Of a DNA stretch of 38,351 nt, positions 30,505 to 37,456 are shown piece by piece. This DNA is from a virus. Every line of letters begins with the position of its first letter. Position 1 is the first letter of the stretch. The translations under genes were made by a program, and so were the position numbers. The notes beneath the pieces are model-generated. The model searched no databases, had not been told where the DNA came from, and saw only the letters and a program-made list of their open reading frames with translations. The stretch lies in IMG/VR virus record IMGVR_UViG_3300043639_000058, positions 1 through 38,351 of that record; one strand, given 5' to 3'.

Positions 30505-30964
30505 CGTCATCCTCACGCCCCACACGGTCGACGTCGAGGGCGGGATCGTCGCGGGTCTGTTAGTGCGGACCAAGAGTCGACGCGACCTCGGATACATCTG
30601 GCGCGCGGGGTCCGTGTGGCGATGGCGCACCGTCAATAACAGTTCATACGGGGAGCGGTACTCGCAACAGGCGGCGGTCACGGTCCTGCGGGACATCGCC
30701 CTTGTGATGACGCAGCCGGTGCCCGTCGTCTCGTCCTTGCCGATGAAGGACCAAGACATCCTCGCGATGTGGCGTGAACGCGCGAAGGGGTCATCGTCGA
30801 CCCCGCGCGCGACTGCGCCGCCCTCCACCCCGCGCGTCGTCGCGAAGACGACGCCGCCGCCTGCCACTCCTGCACGACGCATCGTGTGGGACACGACGAA
30901 CACCAACGCGCACGACTTAACCGCCGCGATCGGTGCGGCCCTGAAACGAGAGCAAGGCAAGTAG
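30491..30964 (+). CDS. Hypothetical protein with Pro/Thr linker, 157 aa
   Basis: ATG at 30491 lies 14 bases inside the preceding gene. Residues 1-80 form a compact domain with YIWRAGSVWRWRTVNNSSYG and YSQQAAVTVLRDIALVM; then a Pro/Thr/Ser-rich linker (about 98-125) leads to a short C-terminal motif (RIVWDTTNTNAHDLTAAIGA). The architecture resembles an interaction protein. No family recognised. Confidence 0.66.
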   Translation: MAASDVILTPHTVDVEGGIVAGLLVRTKSRRDLGYIWRAGSVWRWRTVNNSSYGERYSQQAAVTVLRDIALVMTQPVPVVSSLPMKDQDILAMWRERAKGSSSTPRATAPPSTPRVVAKTTPPPATPARRIVWDTTNTNAHDLTAAIGAALKREQGK

Positions 30965-30966
30965 TG

Positions 30967-31374
30967 ATGACTGTTGACCGATTGAGAACTCACGCCCACG
31001 AACTCGCCCGCGCGTTCCACGTGCGACTGTGCGAGTCGACGCAGATCAAGCCCGATGAGGCGTTCGCCCTCGGGAGTGGTCTGCGCCTCGTCGTCGTCTC
31101 GCCCATCATCGACGAGACGACCTATGCCGTCGCGTTGCACGAACTCGGACACCTCGTCTCGCCGATGGGCATGTTGCGCGCGCACGTCGACGGCAACCAC
31201 GCGCGACTGTCGCGCGACGAGGAAGACGCCGCATGGACGTGGGCCGAACACGTGGCGCTCCTGTGGACCCCGCCGATGGCGGCGGTCCGCGCATGGGCCG
31301 AGGGCACGTATGCCGACAAGCCGCTCTCCGCGAACAAACCAAAACAAAAAATTGACTGGAAGATGTGGAGTTGA
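30967..31374 (+). CDS. Zincin-like metallopeptidase-type protein, 135 aa
   Basis: The motif HELGH (His58, Glu59, His62) in AVALHELGHLVSP is the zinc-binding and catalytic helix of zincin metallopeptidases; an acidic RLSRDEEDAAWTWAEHVALL at about 80-99 could supply the third ligand. Size and layout resemble phage ImmA/IrrE-like proteins that cleave regulators. Target unknown. Starts two bases after the previous stop. Confidence 0.78.
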   Translation: MTVDRLRTHAHELARAFHVRLCESTQIKPDEAFALGSGLRLVVVSPIIDETTYAVALHELGHLVSPMGMLRAHVDGNHARLSRDEEDAAWTWAEHVALLWTPPMAAVRAWAEGTYADKPLSANKPKQKIDWKMWS

Positions 31375-31375
31375 A

Positions 31376-31729
31376 ATGACTGTGAAGATTGATTGGAACA
31401 CGACGACGACGACGCAATCGGTCACCGTCAAAATCCTGCCGTCGGACCGCCTGGTCGCCGGCAAAATCGCCGACGCCGAACTGCACTTCACCGATGGCGC
31501 GCTCGTCGGACTGAAGTTGATCGGGTTCTCCGTGTGGGAACGTCGCGGTGATGCGAAGACCCGCAACGTCACCTTCCCCGCGCGATCGTATGCCGTCAAC
31601 GGCGAGCGGCGGTCGTTCGCCCTTCTGCGACCGCAACAGGACGTCCGCGACAGTGACCGCATCCGCGATTTGATCCTCGCCGCATACACCGTGTGGGAGC
31701 AGGCGCAGGCGGAAGGGGCGCAGTCGTAA
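31376..31729 (+). CDS. Hypothetical protein, 117 aa
   Basis: It begins MTVKIDWNTTTTTQSVTVKI and is beta-rich with GALVGLKLIGFSVWERRGD, followed by a helix (SDRIRDLILAAYTVWEQAQA). The ATG is one base after the preceding stop and the next gene's ATG overlaps its own stop (TAATG). Small ssDNA-binding-like or adaptor folds would fit the pattern, but I do not recognise it. Confidence 0.7.
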   Translation: MTVKIDWNTTTTTQSVTVKILPSDRLVAGKIADAELHFTDGALVGLKLIGFSVWERRGDAKTRNVTFPARSYAVNGERRSFALLRPQQDVRDSDRIRDLILAAYTVWEQAQAEGAQS

Positions 31730-32001
31730 TGGCCCTGTTCATTCCGGCGCAGGGGGCAGCTCGCGAGCTGCACCCCGCCCACGGCGACGGCTTCAGACTC
31801 GACGAACTCCAGTCGCTCGTCGGCGGGTTCATCGAGGTCCGACGTCTGCACGACGGACGACTCCTCGTGATGAACGAAGACGGCAAGGCGCTCGGCCTGC
31901 CGGTCAACGCCGCGGCGACCGCCCTGTTTGCACGATCGGCGGCATGGGCCGACGTCGTGGTCGGTGACGTCGTCATCTGCAACGACAGGGAGATGCAGTG
32001 A
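31729..32001 (+). CDS. DUF3846-like protein, 90 aa
   Basis: The segment LDELQSLVGGFIEVRRLHDG, then LLVMNEDGKALGLPVN and ATALFARSAAWADVVVGDVV, matches the pattern of DUF3846, a small domain common in phages and mobile elements, often near DNA-modification or antirestriction genes. The molecular role is unknown. It overlaps both neighbours by one to two bases. Confidence 0.8.
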   Translation: MALFIPAQGAARELHPAHGDGFRLDELQSLVGGFIEVRRLHDGRLLVMNEDGKALGLPVNAAATALFARSAAWADVVVGDVVICNDREMQ

Positions 32002-32201
32002 TGGGCGCGTCACCGCGTCACCACGACGACGTTTGTCCGTCCTGCGGGGGCCACGTCGTCCTTGTCACGGACGGCTTGGTCGGTCGCCTGATGTGTCCCA
32101 CATGGTTCGTCATCGGGCGGAGCGAGACGTACTGGCGCATGGACCCGGTGCCGTTTCGCGCCTGCACGGCGTGCGAGTTCTGTGAAGAGGTGCGGCGATG
32201 A
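32001..32201 (+). CDS. Small zinc-ribbon protein, 66 aa
   Basis: ATG at 32001 overlaps the preceding stop as TGATG; a GTG at 31998 is possible. The protein has CPSCGGHVVL near the N-terminus and CTACEFCEEVRR at the end, enough for one zinc site. It lies in a run of co-translated genes. Function unknown. Confidence 0.68.
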   Translation: MGASPRHHDDVCPSCGGHVVLVTDGLVGRLMCPTWFVIGRSETYWRMDPVPFRACTACEFCEEVRR

Positions 32202-32629
32202 TCGGCTATGATTCGGAGCGGTCTGATATGGCACCCACCACGAAGAAAAACCGGGCGGCGCAGTCGCTCGGTCGGCTCGGCGGACAGGCGGGCACGAAAA
32301 AACAAAATGCCGCCCGCAAACAGAACGCGCAGCTCGCGGGTCGCCCGCGTCGAGTCTGCACCACCTGCGGCGAGCCGGTCGTCGGCGGGCATGTCGATCG
32401 CCGCCTGGACGACTCCTGCGGCGCGCACGGCTGGCGATGGCAACAGAAGCGCCACCCCCCGACCGTCGAGTCGTTGCGCGAACAGATTGAGGCGCACCAT
32501 CGCGCCATCGTGTCGCTGGAACAGCAACTCGCGACGGCGACCATCGGCGCGCTCCACGCCCGCGTTGGCGACGACGATCCCGATTTTGAAGCGCGCGCGT
32601 TAGCGGTCCTGCGAAAAAAGGATCGCTAA
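32198..32629 (+). CDS. Basic protein with zinc ribbon and coiled coil, 143 aa
   Basis: The N-terminal 45 residues are Lys/Arg-rich (TKKNRAAQSLGRLGGQAGTK). A CTTCGEPVVGGH segment at about 54-65 with CGAHGW after it forms a likely zinc site, followed by a helix with LREQIEAHHRAIVSLEQQLA. This combination suggests nucleic-acid binding with self-association. ATG 32198 overlaps the preceding stop. Confidence 0.68.
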   Translation: MIGYDSERSDMAPTTKKNRAAQSLGRLGGQAGTKKQNAARKQNAQLAGRPRRVCTTCGEPVVGGHVDRRLDDSCGAHGWRWQQKRHPPTVESLREQIEAHHRAIVSLEQQLATATIGALHARVGDDDPDFEARALAVLRKKDR

Positions 32630-32631
32630 TC

Positions 32632-32976
32632 GTGCTGATCTTCATCAAGGGCCCCTATCTCGCACAGATTGTCGACGGCTCGAAGACGTCGACGATCCGC
32701 CCGTGGAAGACGTGCAAACTCCTACCGGGTGGGTCGTTGACGTTTAACGGCAAGGTGCGTGTGGTCCTGACGCACGTCGATCGCCGTCGACTCGGCGACC
32801 TGACCGACCTCGACGCACGACGTGACGGCTTCGTGTCCGTCGCCGCCTTCCGCCGCGCCTTCCGCCAGCACTATCCCACCGTCACCGCCGACTCCTCCGT
32901 CGTCGTCTTGCGCTTCGCCTCGCCGTCCCACAAGGCAAGGGCGCAGGCGCGATCCCGCCACGGCTCCCCGACATAA
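32632..32976 (+). CDS. ASCH-domain-like protein, 114 aa
   Basis: The start LIFIKGPYLAQIVDGSKTST followed by IRPWKTC fits the ASCH fold (K.pY...I..G.KT.T.R). ASCH proteins bind RNA or modified nucleotides in translation and nucleotide metabolism. The C-terminal 30 residues are basic and low-complexity and overlap the end of the convergent ABC-GNAT gene by 106 bases. GTG at 32632 is the start, three bases after the previous stop. Confidence 0.77.
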   Translation: MLIFIKGPYLAQIVDGSKTSTIRPWKTCKLLPGGSLTFNGKVRVVLTHVDRRRLGDLTDLDARRDGFVSVAAFRRAFRQHYPTVTADSSVVVLRFASPSHKARAQARSRHGSPT

Positions 32977-34049
32977 CGAAACGTCGCGGTCAATCGGAAC
33001 TCCCGAGGGAATCGAACCCTTCGGGCGTTGCCTTTGGGCCCCCGACTTTGCGGCGCGTTGAAGCCGGGACGTCGGGTCATCTCCCACGATCGCGAGCGCG
33101 CACGGGCGGCGATGAACGCCGGGTGGCTCGTCGTGCTGTAGTAGTCGCCGCCGGTCGCCGCGTTGACGACGGCCGCCACCAGCGCCGATTGCGCCATCCC
33201 GATCCCGACCCCCTGAAACTCTGGCAGACAGACCGTCCGATGTTCGCGCCACCGCCCCTTGAAGCCGGTGACCGGCAGCACCGCGGTGAAGCCGACCGGC
33301 ACGTCGTGCCAGGTGGTGAGGAAACACCGGGCGCTGTGGTTCACGGTGCCACTCAGATAGTGATGGTCACGGAAGCGGGGCCACTGCGTGTCGTCGGTGC
33401 GCGCGATCCGAATCTCGATGGCGGGGCGGGCTTGAAGTTCCCTCCAGTGGAACGTCCGCAGGTGCGGCGCGTACACCCAGTCCGGTTGCAGCCACGGCTC
33501 GACGTCTTCGTGACAGGTGACGGCGACGAACTGCTGCCCGTCCCGGCGCACCGTCTTCGCCAGCGCCGCCGACCCAATCTGCGCGACACGACGATCGACC
33601 ACGGACGTGAACTCGTCGAACACGGTCACCCGCTTGCCTGCTTCCGCCAGTGCGCGCGCGAGCGTGACCCTGAACTGTTCGCCGGTCGACAACACGTGGA
33701 AGGGCCGCAGCCAGCCCGGTGGCGACGAGAAGCCGACCGAGGACAGCAGCGCCGTGATGGTCTTGATCGACATGCCGGTCGGGAAGCCGTCCACGAGGGC
33801 ACGGCCCGCCGGCCAATCGAAGCCGGTCACCAGCTCGGTGCCGAACAGCTCGCGGGCGATCGACGACTTGCCCGACCCCGAGGGGCCGACGATTAAGCCG
33901 ACCGACCACGGACGGTCCTCGATCGGCAGGTCGACGTCCCACACCAGCGGCGCGCGCGCGCTCGGCGGCAGGTCGAAGTACCCCTCCAACTGCACGACAC
34001 GCGGCGACCGGGGGACGTTCGACGTTCTTACGACACGACCGCGCGGCAT
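32871..34049 (-). CDS. ABC-type ATPase fused to a GNAT acetyltransferase domain, 392 aa
   Basis: The N-terminal ABC ATPase has Walker A GPSGSGKS (55-62), signature LSTGEQ (120-125), Walker B VTVFDEF with Asp145-Glu146, and the switch histidine His180. From about 205 a GNAT-like acyltransferase follows, with YLSGTVNHSARCFLTTWHDV and the acyl-CoA loop LPEFQGVGIG (275-284). There is no membrane domain, so it is not a transporter. It could modify DNA or protein; Mu Mom, which modifies adenine, also has a GNAT fold. The C-terminus overlaps the ASCH-like gene. ATG 34049 has a GAGGGG site. Confidence 0.87.
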   Translation of the reverse strand: MPRGRVVRTSNVPRSPRVVQLEGYFDLPPSARAPLVWDVDLPIEDRPWSVGLIVGPSGSGKSSIARELFGTELVTGFDWPAGRALVDGFPTGMSIKTITALLSSVGFSSPPGWLRPFHVLSTGEQFRVTLARALAEAGKRVTVFDEFTSVVDRRVAQIGSAALAKTVRRDGQQFVAVTCHEDVEPWLQPDWVYAPHLRTFHWRELQARPAIEIRIARTDDTQWPRFRDHHYLSGTVNHSARCFLTTWHDVPVGFTAVLPVTGFKGRWREHRTVCLPEFQGVGIGMAQSALVAAVVNAATGGDYYSTTSHPAFIAARARSRSWEMTRRPGFNAPQSRGPKGNARRVRFPREFRLTATFRYVGEPWRDRACALALWDGEAKRKTTTEESAVTVG

Positions 34050-34732
34050 ACCAGCCCCTCTCCCATCAGGCGCGTGAGGAGTTTCGCCTGCGCGTCCTCG
34101 TCGTCGCACGTGATGATGATCACCCACTGCGAACTGCCGCCGGTCACGCCGACCGGCCTGGTGCCCGGCGGCGCCAGCAGCGCCTCGAGCTCCTGGTCGA
34201 AAAAAAACGGCGTCAGGTCGGCACCCGCCGCGAGGTCGGCCTGCAACTGCGTCAGGTTCCACTCCGCGAGTTCGGCGGTGCGGTTGTCGTACATCGCCAG
34301 TTGCCGCTTCTGGTCAGGCGTCAGCCCGGTACGGCGAACGGCGACGAGGGTGTTGCCGTCGGTCTCGACGACGTGGAGCTTGGTGATGCCGACTTGCGCG
34401 GCGGCCGCGAGCACCCCGTTGCCCGCCAGCACCTCGTTCGACTCGTCGATGACGATCGAGCGCGCGGCTCCCACGTGTGACAGGGCGGTGGCGAGCATGT
34501 CGACGTTGCGCGCCGGGTGACTGCGCCGGTTGTGCGGGTCTGTCACGAGGTCGGCCGTCGTCGGCTCGGCCGTGCGCGGCGCGTCTGACGGGTCGAGGGA
34601 AACGAGGGGGGGAGGAGATACAGACCCACGCGCTCGGGCCCCGGTCGCGCCCTGCGCAACGCTAGACGGCCCCTTGCCTGTTCCTCGTGCGTGAGTCGAC
34701 TTCCGACGTCTTTTGGGTTTGGGCTGAGCCAT
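34028..34732 (-). CDS. ParB/sulfiredoxin-fold protein, 234 aa
   Basis: After a basic, Pro-rich leader (about 1-60), residues 62-170 show the ParB-like fold: DPHNRRSHPARNVDMLATAL, AARSIVIDESNEVLAGNGVL, then AQVGITKLHVVETDG and VRRTGLTPDQKRQLAMYDN. Such domains are found in partition proteins, nucleases and DNA-modification operons. The C-terminal domain with QWVIIITCDDEDAQAKLLTR is ferredoxin-like. It overlaps the ABC-GNAT start by 22 bases, so the two likely act together. Confidence 0.84.
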   Translation of the reverse strand: MAQPKPKRRRKSTHARGTGKGPSSVAQGATGARARGSVSPPPLVSLDPSDAPRTAEPTTADLVTDPHNRRSHPARNVDMLATALSHVGAARSIVIDESNEVLAGNGVLAAAAQVGITKLHVVETDGNTLVAVRRTGLTPDQKRQLAMYDNRTAELAEWNLTQLQADLAAGADLTPFFFDQELEALLAPPGTRPVGVTGGSSQWVIIITCDDEDAQAKLLTRLMGEGLVCRAVVS

Positions 34733-34834
34733 AGATTGCGGACTATTCCGCTACCCCTTGTTCAATTTCGCGACCGTTCGCGCGGGGGACTGAGGCGGTT
34801 TGGCCGGAGGGTCGGCGGCAGCGATTGCCGACCC

Positions 34835-35293
34835 CTATCCCCCTGTCGGTCGTTTCCGCCGTCGCCGGTCGTCGCCGCCGATCGCCGCCGAGTTCGGCAT
34901 CGGATTCCATTCCGAATCCGCCGCGAGGTCGGCGGCAGGTGCAGCAACAACACGTCGAGTCGTCGACGACGACAGTTGCTCCCCTCGGGTCTTGCGCGCA
35001 TGGCAAGCGTGACACAACGCCTGCAAGTTCTCGACGTTCCAAAAGAGCAGCGGCTCCCCACCATGTGGGATGCGGTGGTCAACGTCCGTTGTCCGGCGCG
35101 GCAGCCCGCGCTCATGGCACGGTGGGCACCAGGCGGTGGCCGCCAGTACCTTGGCGCGAAGGGCACGCCATCGTGTCGACCGATACCACCGCCGGACCTT
35201 CCAGTTCTCGCGGTCCCGTTCCTTCGGTTCGTGTCGGACGCAGTAGCCACGCACGACGACGGCGGGACAGCCCGGTCGGGCGCAGGGTTGCAT
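34835..35293 (-). CDS. HNH endonuclease with zinc-binding cysteines, 152 aa
   Basis: The HNH core is at about 70-102: TDVDHRIPHGGEPLLFWNV with Asp72-His73, Asn89 in ENLQALCHAC and His98 with KT. Cys56/Cys59 and Cys94/Cys97 bind structural zinc. HK97-type phages often use such an enzyme with terminase for cos cleavage, but here it lies far from the terminase, next to the integrase and attP. Start ATG 35293 has no clear ribosome binding site. The last 40 residues are basic and disordered. Confidence 0.86.
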   Translation of the reverse strand: MQPCARPGCPAVVVRGYCVRHEPKERDRENWKVRRWYRSTRWRALRAKVLAATAWCPPCHERGLPRRTTDVDHRIPHGGEPLLFWNVENLQALCHACHARKTRGEQLSSSTTRRVVAAPAADLAADSEWNPMPNSAAIGGDDRRRRKRPTGG

Positions 35294-35342
35294 ATCACTT
35301 TTTTTTGGGCGAACAGGGGGGGGTCATCTGCGGTGGAAAAAA

Positions 35343-35365
35343 ATGTGGTGTCCTTGTGGTGTCCT
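35343..35365 (+). repeat. Left att-flanking repeat (two GTGGTGTCC copies)
   Basis: A 23-base segment with two TGTGGTGTCC units lies about 140 bases left of the tRNA-like core. The same 23 bases with one change recur at 35624-35646. A related CGTGAGTGTCC lies at 35379-35389. The arrangement resembles integrase arm-type sites around a phage attP core. Confidence 0.72.
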
Positions 35366-35502
35366 TTAGTCGGATTTCCGTGAGTGTCCCGGAAAACGCC
35401 TGCGTCCTCGGAAAGTTGAGTTGGACCCCGTAATCATTGGGCCGAAGTGAAGACAGGGCCAGCGCGGGTCAGGAAGGGACAGACGCGGAAAAGAGGTCGA
35501 TC

Positions 35503-35552
35503 AACGACTGAAAATCGTAGTGTCGACGGTTCGATTCCGCCCCTCGCCACCA
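35503..35552 (+). other. attP: attP core: 3' half of a tRNA gene
   Basis: The sequence from about 35503 reads as the 3' part of a tRNA. It has an anticodon arm ACGA-CTGAAAA-TCGT (anticodon GAA, Phe-like), a variable region and T arm with the loop TTCGATT (35530-35536). It then has the acceptor strand CCTCGCC and the end ACCA (35549-35552). No 5' half (D arm, GGCGAGG) precedes it, so it is not a working tRNA gene. It lies just downstream of the integrase stop, the classic place of attP for integration into a tRNA gene. Confidence 0.85.
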
Positions 35553-35575
35553 CACTTAAATCCTTGATAAACAAC

Positions 35576-36964
35576 CTACTTACCGCCTTCCGCAGTCCGC
35601 GCACCCGCGAGGACACCACCGCGATGTGGTGTCTTTGTGGTGTCCTTGCGACCGGTTTGCGACGGGCGCTGCTTCCACCCGAGCGCGTCGGCGAGGCGGG
35701 TCGTGAGGTCCTGCGTGTCGGCGAGCTGGAGATACCGCTGGGTCGTCTGCAACGTCGAGTGACCGAGCAAGAGCTGAATCGTGCGCAGGTCGAGCCCCTG
35801 CTCCCACCAGCGAGACGCACACTCACGACGCAGGTCCCGTAACGACAGGTCGATCGCCTTGATGCCTTCGGCCTTGTAGGCGAGGGTGACGAGGACATCG
35901 TCGGGGGCCGGGAGCCAGCCGTGTGCCGTCAGGTTCACGGTCACCCAGGCGTGCCGGAAGTTGGCGGCGCTGGCCTTGTTCGCGTCGAGGGCGGTCCCGT
36001 CGTCGTTGCCGAAGGCGAAGTTATGCGGGAACTTCAGAAACCGGCGGGGGCGGATGACGAGGTCGAGGGCCCCGCCCGGCTCGAACGGGACATACCGCTT
36101 GTCCTGCCCTTTCGCCTTCTGCTTTCCTTTCGGCAGACCGATGAGGCAGTTGGCCCAGTCAATCTCGGTCGTCCGCACCCGGCACAGTTCGCTCTGCCGC
36201 AGCCCGCACTCGATGACCCCTCGCACGACCCGCTCCATGACCGCCTTGCGGTAACGGTGCTGCTTGTCGTCGAGCACGTCGAGCGCCGTGATGAGCGCGT
36301 CCTCCTCGCCGTCGTGCAGGCGGCGGGTGCGCGGCTCCTCCTCGCTCGTCTTGATGACCATGCCGTAGGCGTGGAAGGGGGACCGCGTCAGACGCGCGGG
36401 CTTCTGGCCCTGCGCCCACTCGACGACGTTGCGCCACCGGGTCAACAGGCGATTGACCGCGATGACCCCTCGCCCCTCGCCCGGTGCCGCGTCGAGGTCA
36501 GGTTTCCAGCCTGCGCGCAACGCGAGGGCATATTCCGCCACGCGGCTTTCGTCCTCGAGCAGCGCCACCGGATCGGCATCACTGAAGAACCCGCGCAGGT
36601 GCTTCAGTTCCGACCGAGGGGTCGCCGTCTGTCGCAACGCCGGGAGCCGCGCGCCCGTGTAGTCGTCGAGGAGCTGCTTGATGGTGTCGACGACGACGAC
36701 CGCCGGGGCCGGCGGCGGCAGCCGGGGGTCGCCACCCGCCTTCGCGAGGTCGACCATCGCCTGCTCCCAGCGATCGGCATCGCGCTTCTCCTTGACGTGC
36801 GCCGGTCCCCCGCGCGTCACCGCGAAGTCGTCCACCCGGATGACGTACCGGGTCGTGAGGCCGGATATCTTCGGTTTGACCTTGAACCGGGCGACATACG
36901 AGTGGGCGCAACGGTGGTTGGCGTAGGCGCAGCCGCGCGCGCCGCATTCTTTCGAGACGCTCAT
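35576..36964 (-). CDS. int: Tyrosine recombinase integrase, 462 aa
   Basis: The catalytic domain (about 215-420) has Arg256 (GLRQSEL), a second box RDLRRE with Arg379, His402 (LLLGHST) and the nucleophile Tyr411 (TTQRYLQ). In the second box the usual His of HxLR is Arg376, a variation found in some phages. The N-terminal 60-180 is the core-binding domain, preceded by a short Cys/His-rich arm-binding-like region (KECGARGCAYANHRCAH). It inserts phage DNA at a tRNA gene. The last codons carry the right-hand arm repeats. ATG 36964 overlaps the excisionase-like stop as ATGA. Confidence 0.93.
   Translation of the reverse strand: MSVSKECGARGCAYANHRCAHSYVARFKVKPKISGLTTRYVIRVDDFAVTRGGPAHVKEKRDADRWEQAMVDLAKAGGDPRLPPPAPAVVVVDTIKQLLDDYTGARLPALRQTATPRSELKHLRGFFSDADPVALLEDESRVAEYALALRAGWKPDLDAAPGEGRGVIAVNRLLTRWRNVVEWAQGQKPARLTRSPFHAYGMVIKTSEEEPRTRRLHDGEEDALITALDVLDDKQHRYRKAVMERVVRGVIECGLRQSELCRVRTTEIDWANCLIGLPKGKQKAKGQDKRYVPFEPGGALDLVIRPRRFLKFPHNFAFGNDDGTALDANKASAANFRHAWVTVNLTAHGWLPAPDDVLVTLAYKAEGIKAIDLSLRDLRRECASRWWEQGLDLRTIQLLLGHSTLQTTQRYLQLADTQDLTTRLADALGWKQRPSQTGRKDTTKTPHRGGVLAGARTAEGGK
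35611..35646. repeat. Right att-flanking repeats at the integrase 3' end
   Basis: The 23-base segment 35624-35646 repeats 35343-35365 with a single T/C change and contains two GTGGTGTC units. An inverted copy GGACACCAC sits at 35611-35619. These lie within the last codons of the integrase gene, about 60 bases right of the tRNA-like core. Confidence 0.75.
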
Positions 36965-37212
36965 CGACGCACCGCCCGCACGCTGGCGGCGGCCGGTAAC
37001 GGCTGCTCGTCGGTCCGTCCGCCTGCGTCCATCCACTTCATCAACTCGGACCGCTTGATGCGGATGCCGCGGCCGGTGCCGAAGCGTTGCACCACCAGGT
37101 GGCCGTTCATGTAGGCACGGCGGATGGTGTGGAGTCCGACGTTGGCTTCGCGCGCCGCTTGGTCGGTCGTGAGGCGCGGGTCCGGGTTGTCGGGTAGTGG
37201 CTGCTCGCTCAT
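36961..37212 (-). CDS. xis: Excisionase-like MerR-type helix-turn-helix protein, 83 aa
   Basis: ATG at 37212 follows a GGGAG site. The winged-helix motif LTTDQAAREANVGLHTIRRA with a later GRGIRIKRSELMKWMD is the HTH_17/excisionase pattern. The stop overlaps the integrase ATG by four bases, a normal xis-int arrangement. It may bind the GTGRNTGTCC repeats just upstream and control excision and int expression. Confidence 0.85.
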   Translation of the reverse strand: MSEQPLPDNPDPRLTTDQAAREANVGLHTIRRAYMNGHLVVQRFGTGRGIRIKRSELMKWMDAGGRTDEQPLPAAASVRAVRR

Positions 37213-37230
37213 CTTTCGTCTCCCTCGTCG

Positions 37231-37278
37231 TATCGTGGCTGTCCTATGCATATCGTGAGTGTCCTCCCATGCTCACGA
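37231..37278. repeat. Direct and inverted repeats upstream of xis (putative operator)
   Basis: Two copies of TATCGTG-NN-TGTCCT start at 37231 and 37251, exactly 20 bases (two helical turns) apart. The second overlaps an inverted repeat TCGTGAG (37253-37259) and CTCACGA (37272-37278). The 11-mer CGTGAGTGTCC at 37254-37264 is also present near attP at 35379-35389, so the same protein may bind at both places. Confidence 0.7.
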
Positions 37279-37309
37279 CTATACACAAGAGGGCGCAAGC
37301 CGTCGGCTT

Positions 37310-37456
37310 TCATCGTCGCCGCATCATCTGCACCGCCACCCGTTCGATGGCGTGGTTGATCGCTTCCAATAGGTCACCCACCCGCCGCAATTCCAGACAC
37401 AGCACCGTGCCGATCAGCAGCGCCACGACGACTGCCGCGACTGTCGCGACGGTCAC
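37310..37456 (-). CDS. Small membrane-anchored protein, 48 aa
   Basis: A GTG at 37456 follows a very strong AGGAGG site five bases upstream and overlaps the preceding stop as GTGA. The peptide has one hydrophobic helix (VATVAAVVVALLIGTVLC) and an amphipathic helix after it (VGDLLEAINHAIERVAVQ), ending MMRRR. It closes the early operon before the xis control region. Function unknown. Confidence 0.68.
   Translation of the reverse strand: MTVATVAAVVVALLIGTVLCLELRRVGDLLEAINHAIERVAVQMMRRR

Noticed and set aside
29314-32013. 899-codon leftward open frame through the rightward cassette
   Set aside because: The rightward genes have consistent overlaps, start signals and recognisable domains (vWA, HELGH, DUF3846). 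The opposite frame has no domain and strange repeats produced by GAC/GTC codons.
32871-34049. Transporter ATPase
   Set aside because: There is no membrane-spanning partner gene, and the ATPase is fused to an acetyltransferase-type domain.
35503-35552. Complete functional tRNA gene
   Set aside because: Only the anticodon arm, T arm and acceptor 3' strand with CCA are present; no D arm or 5' acceptor strand precedes them.
35447-35842. Rightward frame across attP and the integrase 3' end
   Set aside because: It reads through the tRNA fragment and is antisense to the clear integrase C-terminus; no ribosome binding site.
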